Shown here one piece after another: positions 24,424 to 32,511 of a stretch of DNA of 64,000 nt. The notes under the pieces are model-generated. The model ran no database searches. It had not been told where the DNA came from and was given only the letters and a program-made list of their open reading frames with translations. The stretch's first letter is position 1. Each line of letters starts with the position of its first letter. The DNA comes from Lachnospiraceae bacterium G11 (GTDB taxonomy: Bacteria; Bacillota; Clostridia; Lachnospirales; Lachnospiraceae), in the NCBI GenBank assembly GCA_900103495.1, contig FMWZ01000005.1, forward strand, positions 186,001 through 250,000. The letters are read 5' to 3'. Both the position numbers and the translations under genes were made by a program.

Positions 24424-25518
24424 ATGGAAAAGAACGAAATCTACAGAATTTATGGCAAAGACTACAAGGAGATGACCAAGAGCCTTCTTATTGAGGCGGA
24501 CCTGGCTTCCCTTATTCCTGAAAATGCAAGGATTGGCATTAAGCCCAACCTTGTTGAGCCGGTGCCGGCAGACTTCGGTGCAACTACGCACCCGGAGGTC
24601 GTTGCGGGCATAATCGAGTATCTTCATGAGAACGGCAAGAAGAATATAAAGATAATCGAAGGCTCATGGATTGGAGATAAGACCGAGGAGGCTTTCGAGT
24701 ACTGCGGCTACAACACCTTATCTTCAAACTACGGAATTGAGCTGGTGGATACTCAGAAGGAGTCTTTCTTTGAAGCAGGTGAAGGCGATTTGAAGGTTAG
24801 AGTGGTCAAGTGCTTACAGGATGTTGACTTCCTTATTAATGTTCCGGTTTTGAAGGGACATTGCCAGACCAACATAACCTGTGCCTTAAAGAATATGAAG
24901 GGCCTCATTACAAATGCCGAGAAGAGGCGCTTCCATACCCTGGGACTTCACGAACCCATCGCCATTCTTAACAGCGTAATCAAGCAGGATTTTATTGTTA
25001 TTGATCACATATGTGGTGATTTGGACAGTGAAGGCGGCGGTAATCCATATGTCACGGATTGCGTTATGGTGGCAAGAGATCCGGTTCTGGTGGACTCCTA
25101 CGTCTGCAGACTCATGGGATATGAGTTAGAGGATGTTCCCTATATCGGCCTTTCGGAGAAACTGGGAGTAGGTTCCTCGGATCTTTCTACACTTAAGATG
25201 AGAACCATAGGCTCAGGTGAAGCTGAGAAGGATGAGATTTTACCAAAAAGATATGGATTACTGAAGCTTAAGGATAAGGCCACCGAAGTGGATACCTGTT
25301 CAGCCTGCTATGAAAGCCTGATAGAAGCATTCATGCGACTGGAAGATGAAGGGCTCCTTGAGAAGCTTGGTGAGAAGGTGTGCATCGGTCAGGGCTATAG
25401 AGGCAAAACCGGTGAATTGGGAGTGGGAAACTGCACAAGATTGTTTAATCACACGATTAAGGGCTGTCCTCCGGACCCCGACGACATTTACAACGGACTC
25501 AAAGCATACGTAAAGTAG
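24424..25518 (+). CDS. DUF362 domain protein
   Basis: A 364-aa cytosolic protein of the DUF362 family. Family features include IGIKPNLVEP near the N terminus, NVPVLKGH and ALKNMKGL in the middle, and a Cys-rich C terminus with CSACYESL, CIGQGYRG and GNCTRLF. The biochemical role of the family is not established; some members carry ferredoxin-like clusters and the cysteines here might bind metal. I chose ATG at 24424 with AGGAG upstream; an in-frame ATG at 24397 lies in the terminator's T tract and lacks a site. Thioredoxin reductase starts 14 bp downstream, so a redox-linked function is plausible. Confidence 0.8.
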   Translation: MEKNEIYRIYGKDYKEMTKSLLIEADLASLIPENARIGIKPNLVEPVPADFGATTHPEVVAGIIEYLHENGKKNIKIIEGSWIGDKTEEAFEYCGYNTLSSNYGIELVDTQKESFFEAGEGDLKVRVVKCLQDVDFLINVPVLKGHCQTNITCALKNMKGLITNAEKRRFHTLGLHEPIAILNSVIKQDFIVIDHICGDLDSEGGGNPYVTDCVMVARDPVLVDSYVCRLMGYELEDVPYIGLSEKLGVGSSDLSTLKMRTIGSGEAEKDEILPKRYGLLKLKDKATEVDTCSACYESLIEAFMRLEDEGLLEKLGEKVCIGQGYRGKTGELGVGNCTRLFNHTIKGCPPDPDDIYNGLKAYVK

Positions 25519-25532
25519 AAAGGAGACACACT

Positions 25533-26441
25533 ATGTACGATTGCATAATAATCGGTTCAGGCCCCGCAGGCCTTTCAGCAGCAGTTTACGGTAAGAGAGC
25601 AGGAATGAACATCCTTGTTATCGAGAAGCAGCCTGTCAGCGGCGGCCAGATTCTTAACACATATGAAGTAGACAATTATCTCGGACTTCCGGGAATCAGC
25701 GGATGGGACATGGGTGAGACCTTTAGGGCTCACGCAGAGAAGCTTGAAGCTCCCTTTGTTGAGGAGGAAGTTAAGAGCGTAGCTGACAGCGGAAGCGTCA
25801 AGATTGTGAAGACCGACAAGAACGAATACGAAACCAAAACTGTAATTCTTGCCACAGGTGCCCATCACGCACTTCTTGGGGTACCCGGTGAAGAGGAACT
25901 TACAGGAATGGGAGTTTCATACTGTGCTACCTGCGACGGCGCATTCTTCAGAAACAGAGTTGCCTGTGTTGTGGGCGGCGGAGACGTGGCTGTTGAGGAT
26001 GCTATTTTCCTGGCAAAAGGCTGCAGCAAGGTCTACCTTATTCACAGAAGAGACGAATTAAGAGCAGCCAAGTCCCTGCAGGATTCTCTCCTTGCCCTTC
26101 CCAATGTGGAGGTTTTGTGGAGCCATGTTCCTGTGGAAATCAAAGGCGAGGATGCCGTTAAGAAGTTTGTAATTAAGGATGTCAAAACCGGAGATATCAA
26201 AGAACTTGACACCGACGCAGTATTCATCGCAGTTGGAATTCATCCGGATACCGAACTTTTCAAGGATATAGTTAAGATGGATCCCGCAGGTTACATTCTT
26301 GCGGATGAAACCTGTGCAACAAGCGCACCCGGAATCTACGCTGCAGGAGACTGCCGTAAGAAACAGCTGCGTCAGGTTATAACAGCAGTCGCAGATGGCG
26401 CAAATGCGGCCACAAGTGCCTTTAACTATATTTCCCTGTAA
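25533..26441 (+). CDS. trxB: Thioredoxin reductase
   Basis: A 302-aa FAD- and NADPH-dependent enzyme that reduces thioredoxin. The FAD-binding loop is IIGSGPAGLSAA, the redox-active pair is CATC (Cys131 and Cys134), and the NADPH-binding loop is VVGGGDVAVEDA. The C-terminal FAD motif is GIYAAGDCR. Length matches low-molecular-weight TrxB. A strong AAAGGAG site precedes the ATG, and DUF362 lies 14 bp upstream, probably in one operon. No trxA is adjacent. A NADPH-binding HRRxxxR motif is present as IHRRDELRA, consistent with NADPH use. Confidence 0.93.
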   Translation: MYDCIIIGSGPAGLSAAVYGKRAGMNILVIEKQPVSGGQILNTYEVDNYLGLPGISGWDMGETFRAHAEKLEAPFVEEEVKSVADSGSVKIVKTDKNEYETKTVILATGAHHALLGVPGEEELTGMGVSYCATCDGAFFRNRVACVVGGGDVAVEDAIFLAKGCSKVYLIHRRDELRAAKSLQDSLLALPNVEVLWSHVPVEIKGEDAVKKFVIKDVKTGDIKELDTDAVFIAVGIHPDTELFKDIVKMDPAGYILADETCATSAPGIYAAGDCRKKQLRQVITAVADGANAATSAFNYISL

Positions 26442-26443
26442 AT

Positions 26444-26472
26444 TTGACAAAGATGCTCTCAGATGATATATT
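26444..26472 (+). promoter_or_regulatory. Promoter of the NlpC/P60 gene
   Basis: TTGACA (26444-26449) and TATATT (26467-26472) are 17 bp apart, starting 3 bp after the trxB stop. The WalR-like box overlaps the predicted start of transcription. Confidence 0.75.
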
Positions 26473-26481
26473 TAATAGGGT

Positions 26482-26498
26482 TGTAACAAATTTGTAAC
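26482..26498 (+). promoter_or_regulatory. WalR (YycF)-type box
   Basis: TGTAAC-AAATT-TGTAAC (26482-26498) matches the known WalR consensus TGTWAH-N5-TGTWAH exactly. It lies 9 bp downstream of the -10 element, a position more typical of repression, and 32 bp before the start codon. The gene it precedes is a cell-wall hydrolase, the classic kind of WalR target. Confidence 0.7.
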
Positions 26499-26530
26499 AA
26501 ATGAATCCGAAAAGCATCACAGGAGAGTAT

Positions 26531-27727
26531 ATGAAAAAGCAATTATTGAAAACAGCATCAGGTCTGCTTCTTGCAGCGGTTGCGTTTTCTTCTTTCAATA
26601 TGAGCGCCGAGGCTTCAGGACTTAACAAGGTACTTCCTTCAGGAGGAATCAACCTTACCATCTCTAACGGTAAGTCACTTGAATCCATGAAGAGTTCCGA
26701 AGATAAGGTTGAGATCGAGGAGACAATCGATCCTTTAGACCTTAAAGCAATTGACGGAGCGAAAGTCGCCGAGTCAGACAAGATTGCTTCTGAAGAAGAG
26801 GGCTTCAAGAATCTGGTTATCGCTCAGGTTGACCAGTACGTAAACATCAGAGATAAAGCTTCCATAGAAGGAAATGTTGTAGGTAAGCTCTACGACGATT
26901 CAGTGGGAGAGTTCCTCGGAGAAGAGAATGGGTGGTACCTCATTAAATCAGGTACCGTTACAGGATACGTTAAAGGTGAGTATTGTGTTACAGGTACAGA
27001 TGCTGTAGACCTTGCCAAGAAGGTTGGTAAGAGACTCGCCATTGTTAAGGAGAATACGGTTAAGGTTCATGCAGAGCCCGATGCCGATTCTGAAGAGGTT
27101 TGCCTCTTCCCCTCAGGAGAACAGCTTCTTGTTCTCGACGAGGATACCAAGTGGGTTAAGATTGATATCGAGGAAGGTGCAGGATACATCGCAGCCGATT
27201 GCGTGGATCTGACCACCAAATTTGTCAAAGCGGAATCAATTGAAGAAGAACGTAAGAGAGTATTGAGAGAGCAGGCAGAGCGCCAGGCAGCAAGACAGGC
27301 AGCTGCAGCAGCTATGGCGGCAAACGGAAACTCCGCACCTGCATACACAGCTCCCAGCGTAAGCTACACAGGAGACGGAAGTCTCGGCTCAGATGTTATC
27401 GCATTTGCATTGCAGTTCGTAGGTAATCCTTACGTACACGGCGGTAACAGCCTTACAGAAGGTACTGACTGTTCAGGATTTACAATGCTTGTATATGCTA
27501 ACTTCGGCATCAGCCTTCCCAGAGCTTCAAGTGCTTACTCAACAGTTGGTTCTGAGGTTGAGGGTGGACTTGCCAATGCACAGCCCGGTGATATTGTCGT
27601 ATATTCAGGCCACGTTGCTTTGTATATGGGCAATAACCAGATTGTACATGCTTCTACACCTAAGGGTGGAATCAAGGTTGGTCCTGCCGACTATCGTCAG
27701 CCCATCACAGTAAGAAGAGTATTCTAA
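26531..27727 (+). CDS. Secreted NlpC/P60 peptidoglycan endopeptidase with SH3 domains
   Basis: A 398-aa exported wall hydrolase that should cut peptide stems of peptidoglycan. An N-terminal signal peptide ends near SAEASG. Two bacterial SH3-like repeats follow (QVDQYVNIRDKAS and ENTVKVHAEPDAD). A charged Arg/Glu/Ala-rich helix (about residues 235-265) leads to the C-terminal NlpC/P60 domain. Catalytic Cys314 is in GTDCSGF, His in SGHVALY and the third polar residue in IVHAS. ATG at 26531 has CAGGAGAG upstream; an earlier in-frame ATG lies next to the WalR box and would spoil the signal peptide. Expression is probably under WalRK control, and a strong terminator follows. Confidence 0.92.
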   Translation: MKKQLLKTASGLLLAAVAFSSFNMSAEASGLNKVLPSGGINLTISNGKSLESMKSSEDKVEIEETIDPLDLKAIDGAKVAESDKIASEEEGFKNLVIAQVDQYVNIRDKASIEGNVVGKLYDDSVGEFLGEENGWYLIKSGTVTGYVKGEYCVTGTDAVDLAKKVGKRLAIVKENTVKVHAEPDADSEEVCLFPSGEQLLVLDEDTKWVKIDIEEGAGYIAADCVDLTTKFVKAESIEEERKRVLREQAERQAARQAAAAAMAANGNSAPAYTAPSVSYTGDGSLGSDVIAFALQFVGNPYVHGGNSLTEGTDCSGFTMLVYANFGISLPRASSAYSTVGSEVEGGLANAQPGDIVVYSGHVALYMGNNQIVHASTPKGGIKVGPADYRQPITVRRVF

Positions 27728-27747
27728 TATACCCAAAAGATATTTTT

Positions 27748-27779
27748 AAGGCCGTGGAATATCCACGGCCTTATTTTTG
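27748..27779. terminator. Rho-independent terminator after the wall hydrolase
   Basis: AAGGCCGTGGA (27748-27758) and TCCACGGCCTT (27762-27772) form a perfect 11-bp stem, followed by ATTTTTG. The A-rich sequence before the stem would also allow weak function on the opposite strand. Confidence 0.9.
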
Positions 27780-27836
27780 TGTCTCCCTGTGGAAAACATA
27801 CCGCCTGTTTTGTTGTCGCTCAATTGTGGGAACTAT

Positions 27837-27879
27837 CTTTTGGTAATTAGGTACTACCTTTGTGCAAGATTACCAAAAG
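27837..27879. repeat. 11-bp inverted repeat in the hpf upstream spacer
   Basis: CTTTTGGTAAT (27837-27847) and ATTACCAAAAG (27869-27879) are perfect reverse complements 21 nt apart, enclosing GGTACTACC. It lies between the terminator and the DnaA-box cluster, with no T tract. It may be a protein binding site or a cruciform/hairpin element. Confidence 0.5.
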
Positions 27880-27930
27880 CCCAAAAAACCAGTATATTTT
27901 AAAGAAATGTGTAATTTTTTTTCAAAGGAG

Positions 27931-28000
27931 TTATCCACATAAAAATATGCCTATTTTAGGCAAAAAGGATTTATACACTAAGTTATACACATTATCCACA
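27931..28000 (+). other. Cluster of DnaA-box-like 9-mers
   Basis: TTATCCACA occurs at 27931-27939 and again at 27992-28000. TTATACACT (27971-27979) and TTATACACA (27983-27991) lie between, all in the same orientation. A further one-mismatch copy in reverse (TGTGGAAAA) lies near 27789. The surroundings are very A+T rich. This is the arrangement bound by DnaA at origins and regulatory sites. No dnaA or dnaN gene is near, and genes on both sides run the same way, so a main bidirectional origin is unlikely. Confidence 0.6.
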
Positions 28001-28154
28001 TACCAATAGTTAGCCTGGGGATACCGATTTTATGGAAACTTGTGTGAACAATTGTTTTGTTTAGTTCTAATAAAATTGATAAAAATGGCGTAAAAATCGT
28101 AAATCGGATTGACATTTATAAATTCTTAAACTTTTATAAAATACGCCAGAATTG

Positions 28155-28184
28155 TTGAAAAATGTGTGCGTAACATGCTATAAT
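28155..28184 (+). promoter_or_regulatory. Promoter of hpf
   Basis: TTGAAA (28155-28160) and TATAAT (28179-28184) are 18 bp apart, 35 bp before the start codon at 28219. A TTGACA at 28109-28114 upstream has no equally good -10 partner. Confidence 0.65.
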
Positions 28185-28218
28185 GCTTATACAATATAAA
28201 ACCGAAAGGGTGATGTAT

Positions 28219-28746
28219 ATGAAGTTTGTTATTATTGGAAGAAACATCGAGGTCACACCCGGTCTGAGGGACGCTGTGGAGCGTAAGATCGGCAAGCTGG
28301 AAAAGTATTTTTCGGAAGACACAGAAATTCACGTTACTTTAAGCGTAGAGAAGGAGAGGCAGAAAATCGAGGTTACCATCCCCGTCAAAGGCAATATTAT
28401 CCGTTCAGAACAAAGCAGCAGTGATATGTATGTCTCCATTGACCTTGTTGAAGAGATTATAGAGAGACAGCTCAAACGTTATAAGAATAAGATCGTTGAT
28501 AAGCATCAGAACGCAGGATTCTTTACAGACGCTTATCTGGATCACGACTACATGGACGAGGAGGAAATCAAGATTGTTCGTACCAAGAAGTTCGACATCA
28601 AGCCCATGTATCCCGAGGATGCATGTATCCAGATGGAACTTTTGGGACATGACTTCTTCGTTTTCATCAACGCAGAAACAGATCAGACCAACGTGGTTTA
28701 CAAGAGAAAAGGTAATACCTACGGACTGATTGAACCCGACAAATAA
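28219..28746 (+). CDS. hpf: Long-form ribosome hibernation promoting factor
   Basis: A 175-aa protein with the RaiA/HPF fold (about residues 1-100, starting MKFVIIGRNIEVTPGL) and the C-terminal dimerisation domain of the long form (IVRTKKFDIKPMYPEDA to the end, including FFVFINAET). Long HPF joins two 70S ribosomes into inactive 100S particles in stationary phase or stress. I chose ATG at 28219 because AAAGGGTG lies 9 nt upstream; earlier in-frame ATG codons at 28183 and 28213 overlap the -10 and the ribosome site. In many Firmicutes secA follows directly, whereas here a terminator and 31 kb intervene. The upstream spacer holds DnaA-box-like sites. Confidence 0.93.
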   Translation: MKFVIIGRNIEVTPGLRDAVERKIGKLEKYFSEDTEIHVTLSVEKERQKIEVTIPVKGNIIRSEQSSSDMYVSIDLVEEIIERQLKRYKNKIVDKHQNAGFFTDAYLDHDYMDEEEIKIVRTKKFDIKPMYPEDACIQMELLGHDFFVFINAETDQTNVVYKRKGNTYGLIEPDK

Positions 28747-28760
28747 GTTGCTACTAATAA

Positions 28761-28797
28761 AAGAGGCTCCGGGCCATGGCTCGGAACCTCTTTTTTT
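28761..28797. terminator. Bidirectional terminator between hpf and araD
   Basis: AGAGGCTCCG and CGGAACCTCT arms with an inner GCCATGGC form a long imperfect stem, followed by seven T on the + strand and TTTTATT on the - strand. It serves the two convergent genes. Confidence 0.85.
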
Positions 28798-28803
28798 GTA
28801 TGA

Positions 28804-29499
28804 TTAGTTTTGACCGTAGTAGGCGTTGGCACCATGTTTTCTGAAGTAGTGCTTATCCTGAAGCTCCTGGGGTGCAGGCTTAACTTCGGGATTGATTAAC
28901 TCGCAGCGGAAGGCCATCTTGGCAACTTCCTCGGTGACAACTGCATTGTGGACTGCTTCGTGAGCATCCTTGCCCCATGCGAATACTCCGTGATTCTTGC
29001 AGAGAACTGCGGGAACTGCAACGGGGTCCTTCTTCATGCGGTTGAATTCATTTACGATGAGAACGCCGGTGTTTTTCTCGTAGGCTTCATCGATTTCTTC
29101 CTTGGTAAGGCATCTTACACAGGGAATTTCGCCGTAGAAGTAATCGGCGTGGGTAGTGCCGTAGCAGGGAATTCCTCTGCCTGCCTGAGCCCAGCTGGTG
29201 GCGAAGGATGAATGGGTGTGTACAACACCGCCCACATCTTTGAATGCCTTGTAGATTTCCACATGGGTAGGTGTGTCGGATGAAGGTTTGTATTTCCCCT
29301 CTACTCTGTTTCCTTCAAGATCCATAACTACCATGTCGTCGGGAGTCATTTCGTCGTACTCAACTCCGCTGGGTTTGATAACAAAGAGTCCTGACTCTCT
29401 GTCGATTGCACTTACATTTCCCCAGGTAAAGGTAACAAGACCGTACTTGGGAAGTAAAATGTTTGCTTCATACACTTTTTTCTTTAATTCTTCTAACAT
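28804..29499 (-). CDS. araD: L-ribulose-5-phosphate 4-epimerase
   Basis: A 231-aa class II aldolase-fold enzyme converting L-ribulose 5-phosphate to D-xylulose 5-phosphate, the last step of L-arabinose entry into the pentose phosphate pathway. It begins MLEELKKKVYEANILL. Typical features are FTWGNVSAID, KPSGVEYDEM, the metal-binding HTHSSFAT with a later HGVFAWG, and the HADYF segment. I chose the ATG at 29499 (minus strand) because GGAGAG precedes it; open frame upstream overlaps the regulator gene. It lies 16 bp downstream of the ArsR-like gene on the same strand, facing the araBA genes across a shared control region. A shared terminator follows. Confidence 0.93.
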   Translation of the reverse strand: MLEELKKKVYEANILLPKYGLVTFTWGNVSAIDRESGLFVIKPSGVEYDEMTPDDMVVMDLEGNRVEGKYKPSSDTPTHVEIYKAFKDVGGVVHTHSSFATSWAQAGRGIPCYGTTHADYFYGEIPCVRCLTKEEIDEAYEKNTGVLIVNEFNRMKKDPVAVPAVLCKNHGVFAWGKDAHEAVHNAVVTEEVAKMAFRCELINPEVKPAPQELQDKHYFRKHGANAYYGQN

Positions 29500-29515
29500 T
29501 TTTTCTCTCCTCTTC

Positions 29516-30454
29516 CTAGTTATTTTCAGGTGATGTTTCATTATAGTAAAGTTTAACCTGAATGCTCTGGCTGTAGTCTCCGAATGATGCACCGAAAAGC
29601 GTAAGGCCGCCGCAGTTGGCAGTGTCCGTCGGAACCCTGAAGGTGAAATTGATATCGGAGTTATAATCGATGTTCAAATCTGAAATGGTGGTCTTCGAAA
29701 GCATGTAGGTTCCGTCCATGAAGGTACCGTTATCGTTAATGATAAGGGTCTTGAGAAGACCATACTGATTAAGGAAATCCGGCCACCAGCCGGGAGAAAT
29801 CATTCCTCTTCGGCTTCCAAAGTCTCCGGGGCTTATCCACTTTCCAAGAGGTTTCCCGTTTATATCGAAGTAGATATCACTGGGATAATCGTCGTTAAAG
29901 CTTGGACATTCCGAGGAAATCTCAAATGAAATCTGTAATTCCACGGGAATCTGTCCGGGACGAAGTCTGTTGGGGAAGTTATAGGTTACAAAGCCGTGGT
30001 CAATCCAGAGGACATCGGCCTTGAATCTTTCGGGATAGGAAAATACCTTGGGGTTGTCCAGATCACCTATGATGGCGTCCTTTGTGGACAGACCGCAGGT
30101 GGGGTGAACTTCTATGCCGGTGTAATGACCGATGGAGATTTCATCGGTGTAACAGCTTTTCTTACCGGAATCCTTGGAACTTAAAAGGTCCACTATAAGT
30201 CTTTCGTGCTTGGGACGTACAATTTTCATGATGCCCCTCTTGCCGGGAGTTGTCTGTACCGATACGAGACCTGCGGCTTCAAGCTTGGCCACGTGCATGG
30301 TTATGGCGCTGTTGGTGAGATTAAGTGTCTCGGCCAAATCGTTCATACTCATATTCTCATTCTCGGTGATAAGCCTCATAATCTGCAGACGCATGGGAGC
30401 AGAGAGGGCTTTGAAAACTTCCTGCGCATCGGGAAGGGACTTAAGATACAGCAT
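29516..30454 (-). CDS. ArsR-like winged-helix regulator with large C-terminal beta-rich domain
   Basis: A 312-aa regulator. Residues 1-90 are an ArsR/SmtB-type winged helix (VFKALSAPMRLQIMRLI, then SMNDLAETLNLTNSAITMHVAKLEAAGLV). The remaining 220 residues are unlike metal-sensing ArsR proteins: rich in beta strands, Trp, Gly and Asp (SPGWWPDF, DGTYMLSKT, NCGGLTLFG), resembling a sugar-binding sandwich. Its position as first gene of an operon with araD, divergent from the arabinofuranosidase operon, makes it the probable arabinose-responsive regulator. I infer that the C-terminal domain binds L-arabinose or an arabino-oligosaccharide. The ATG at 30454 has AAAGG upstream. No metal-binding Cys cluster of the ArsR kind is seen. 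Confidence 0.78.
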   Translation of the reverse strand: MLYLKSLPDAQEVFKALSAPMRLQIMRLITENENMSMNDLAETLNLTNSAITMHVAKLEAAGLVSVQTTPGKRGIMKIVRPKHERLIVDLLSSKDSGKKSCYTDEISIGHYTGIEVHPTCGLSTKDAIIGDLDNPKVFSYPERFKADVLWIDHGFVTYNFPNRLRPGQIPVELQISFEISSECPSFNDDYPSDIYFDINGKPLGKWISPGDFGSRRGMISPGWWPDFLNQYGLLKTLIINDNGTFMDGTYMLSKTTISDLNIDYNSDINFTFRVPTDTANCGGLTLFGASFGDYSQSIQVKLYYNETSPENN

Positions 30455-30503
30455 CGTAAAACCTTTCTATAGTGGAATATGTTTTAAAAGTTTGAATTTT
30501 CTG

Positions 30504-30517
30504 ATTAAATATTTAAT
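30504..30517. promoter_or_regulatory. A+T palindrome upstream of the arabinose regulator
   Basis: ATTAAATATTTAAT is a perfect 14-bp palindrome, 50 bp upstream of the regulator's start codon and within the divergent control region. ArsR-type proteins bind A+T-rich palindromes of about this kind, so autoregulation is plausible, but such sequences also arise by chance in A+T-rich DNA. Confidence 0.35.
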
Positions 30518-30654
30518 TCAAAAATTTAATACTTCACTCAATACTTAAGATTATATAGTGGCAACCCTGGGGTGTCAAACGAAAAAAATACATTTGATGT
30601 TGCCTTTTTACGCAAAAACTAGTAAATTAGAAATTAGGTTCCCTGAGAGCTAAA

Positions 30655-30678
30655 TTATTTCACTAAATAATGAAATAA
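30655..30678. promoter_or_regulatory. Inverted repeat just before abfA
   Basis: TTATTTCA (30655-30662) and TGAAATAA (30671-30678) pair perfectly with an 8-nt centre, ending 20 bp before the abfA start and abutting its ribosome site. It may be an operator for the ArsR-like regulator or a leader hairpin. Confidence 0.4.
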
Positions 30679-30698
30679 ACGAAAAGGAAGAGCAATAG

Positions 30699-32201
30699 AT
30701 GAAATTTTACATTAACCCCAAGATTAAGAAGGGGCACATTAATCCCGAGCTTCAGGGGCATTTCTCGGAGCATCTGGGACGCTGCATATATGAAGGACTC
30801 TACGTTGGTGAGAATTCCAAGATCCCCAATGTTAAGGGTATGAGAAAGGACGTGGTAGGGGCCTTAAAGGAATTACAGATTCCCGTGCTTCGCTGGCCCG
30901 GAGGCTGCTTTGCCGACGAATACCACTGGATGGACGGCGTAGGACCAAAGAAGGACAGAAAGAAGATAATCAACACTCACTGGGGCGGAGTAACTGAGGA
31001 TAACAGCTTCGGTACCCATGAGTTTATGGAGCTTTGCAAGCAGCTTGGCTGTAAGACATACATTAACGGCAACGTGGGAAGCGGTACCGTTAGGGAAATG
31101 AGCGAATGGGTAGAATACATGACCTTTGACGGAGTTTCCCCCATGGCTGATCTTCGTGCAAAGAACGGCAGCAAGAAACCCTGGAAGGTAGACTACTTTG
31201 GTGTGGGCAACGAGAACTGGGGATGCGGCGGAAACATGACTCCCGAGTACTACGGAAATCTTTACCGCAGATATCAGACCTACGTAAGAGACTACAAGGC
31301 TGATGAGCATATCTTTAAGATCTGCTGCGGACCCAATGTTGATGACTACAACTGGATGGACAGAGTTTTATACACCACCCACAGATGTGCTGAGGAGAAG
31401 TGGCATGGCTTCATGGACGGCATTTCCCTCCACTACTATACATTTACCGACGGATGGGAGAAGAAGGGGAGAGCTACTGATTTTACCGAGAAAGAATGGT
31501 ACAAGGTGCTTAAGAAGACCCTCTACATGGAGGACCTTATCAATCACCATGCCGCAATAATAGACAGATACGACAAGGCAGGAAAGATAGCTCTTGTTAT
31601 CGACGAGTGGGGAACCTGGTACGAGGTGGAGCCCGGAACCAACCCCGGATTCCTCTACCAGCAGAACACCGTAAGGGATGCGCTGGTGGCAGGCATCAAC
31701 TTAAACATTTTCAACAAGCACTGCGACAGGGTCAAGATGGCCAACATCGCTCAGCTTGTGAACGTGCTCCAGTCAGTGATTCTCACAGACGGAGACAAGA
31801 TGGTGAAGACCCCCACCTATCACGTATTCAACATGTACAAGCATCATCAGGACAACGAGCTTGTGGACAGCCACATTGAAACTGAGGAAATCGGCCTTGA
31901 AAGCGACTTTATGGTACCAAACCTTACCGAGTCGGTTTCAATGGATTCAAAGGGCAAGCTTCACATTACCCTCACAAACCTTTCTTCAAAGAAGGCATAC
32001 AGCATTGAGGGCGTGATTGCGGAAAGCAAGATTAAAGATGTAAAGGGTGAAATCGTCGGCGGCGAGATTCACGAGCACAACACCTTTGACAAACCTGAAA
32101 CCGTGAAGACCAAAGAGTTTACGGACTTTGACTTTAAGGGCGATGTGCTTAAGGTTAAGATTCCCGCAAGCAGCGTACTTCACCTTGAGGTAACAATATA
32201 G
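30699..32201 (+). CDS. abfA: Intracellular alpha-N-arabinofuranosidase, GH51
   Basis: A 500-aa GH51 enzyme that removes terminal L-arabinofuranosyl units from arabino-oligosaccharides taken into the cell. The (beta/alpha)8 domain carries the acid/base Glu in [10 protein letters not shown] and the nucleophile Glu in [13 protein letters not shown]-terminal beta-sandwich follows (from about residue 390). The N-terminal [13 protein letters not shown] and [13 protein letters not shown] are family signatures. There is no signal peptide. AAGGAAG precedes the ATG. It heads an operon with a Cys-rich small protein, an FGGY kinase and araA, so released arabinose is converted at once to xylulose 5-phosphate. 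Control probably comes from the divergent ArsR-like regulator. Confidence 0.93.
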   Translation: MKFYINPKIKKGHINPELQGHFSEHLGRCIYEGLYVGENSKIPNVKGMRKDVVGALKELQIPVLRWPGGCFADEYHWMDGVGPKKDRKKIINTHWGGVTEDNSFGTHEFMELCKQLGCKTYINGNVGSGTVREMSEWVEYMTFDGVSPMADLRAKNGSKKPWKVDYFGVGNENWGCGGNMTPEYYGNLYRRYQTYVRDYKADEHIFKICCGPNVDDYNWMDRVLYTTHRCAEEKWHGFMDGISLHYYTFTDGWEKKGRATDFTEKEWYKVLKKTLYMEDLINHHAAIIDRYDKAGKIALVIDEWGTWYEVEPGTNPGFLYQQNTVRDALVAGINLNIFNKHCDRVKMANIAQLVNVLQSVILTDGDKMVKTPTYHVFNMYKHHQDNELVDSHIETEEIGLESDFMVPNLTESVSMDSKGKLHITLTNLSSKKAYSIEGVIAESKIKDVKGEIVGGEIHEHNTFDKPETVKTKEFTDFDFKGDVLKVKIPASSVLHLEVTI

Positions 32202-32204
32202 GAA

Positions 32205-32450
32205 ATGCAGAATCAAATTTGCAAAAGATGTCTGCTTCGGGAAATGGCTGAAGCGGACATGGCCATGATTGACAAATACAAAGAAGCCATCAAGAAAAAC
32301 GACCGGGTGGATGAGGCGAAGTACGAGAGTCGCCTTTCCATATGTAAGGAATGCGAGAAACTAAATGCGGGTACTTGCGCTTCCTGCGGTTGTTACGTGG
32401 AGCTTAGAGCTCTGGCGAAAATAAGCCACTGTCCCAACAACAAGTGGTAA
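32205..32450 (+). CDS. Small Cys-rich protein (DUF6171-like)
   Basis: An 81-aa protein with eight cysteines arranged as CxxC pairs: Cys6/Cys9, Cys47/Cys50, Cys58/Cys61, then Cys63 and Cys76. The pattern suggests one or two zinc ribbons or a small Fe-S site. A charged helix (about residues 11-42) separates the first pair from the rest. It resembles small Cys-rich proteins grouped as DUF6171, with the ending CGCYVELRALAKISHCP. Function is unknown. It starts 4 bp after the arabinofuranosidase stop with little ribosome site of its own, so translation is likely coupled. Its presence inside an arabinose operon may be incidental, as such genes move between operons. Confidence 0.7.
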   Translation: MQNQICKRCLLREMAEADMAMIDKYKEAIKKNDRVDEAKYESRLSICKECEKLNAGTCASCGCYVELRALAKISHCPNNKW

Positions 32451-32511
32451 TGTACTCCCAACAAGTATAGAGGCTTCTTTGTGTTTTCAATATAAATATT
32501 AGGAGGATATT

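Noticed and set aside
27931-28000. Chromosomal replication origin (oriC)
   Set aside because: DnaA-box-like 9-mers are present, but there is no dnaA/dnaN, and genes on both sides run in the same direction except for a local araD pair. A bidirectional origin should show a strand switch. Kept as a DnaA-box cluster only.
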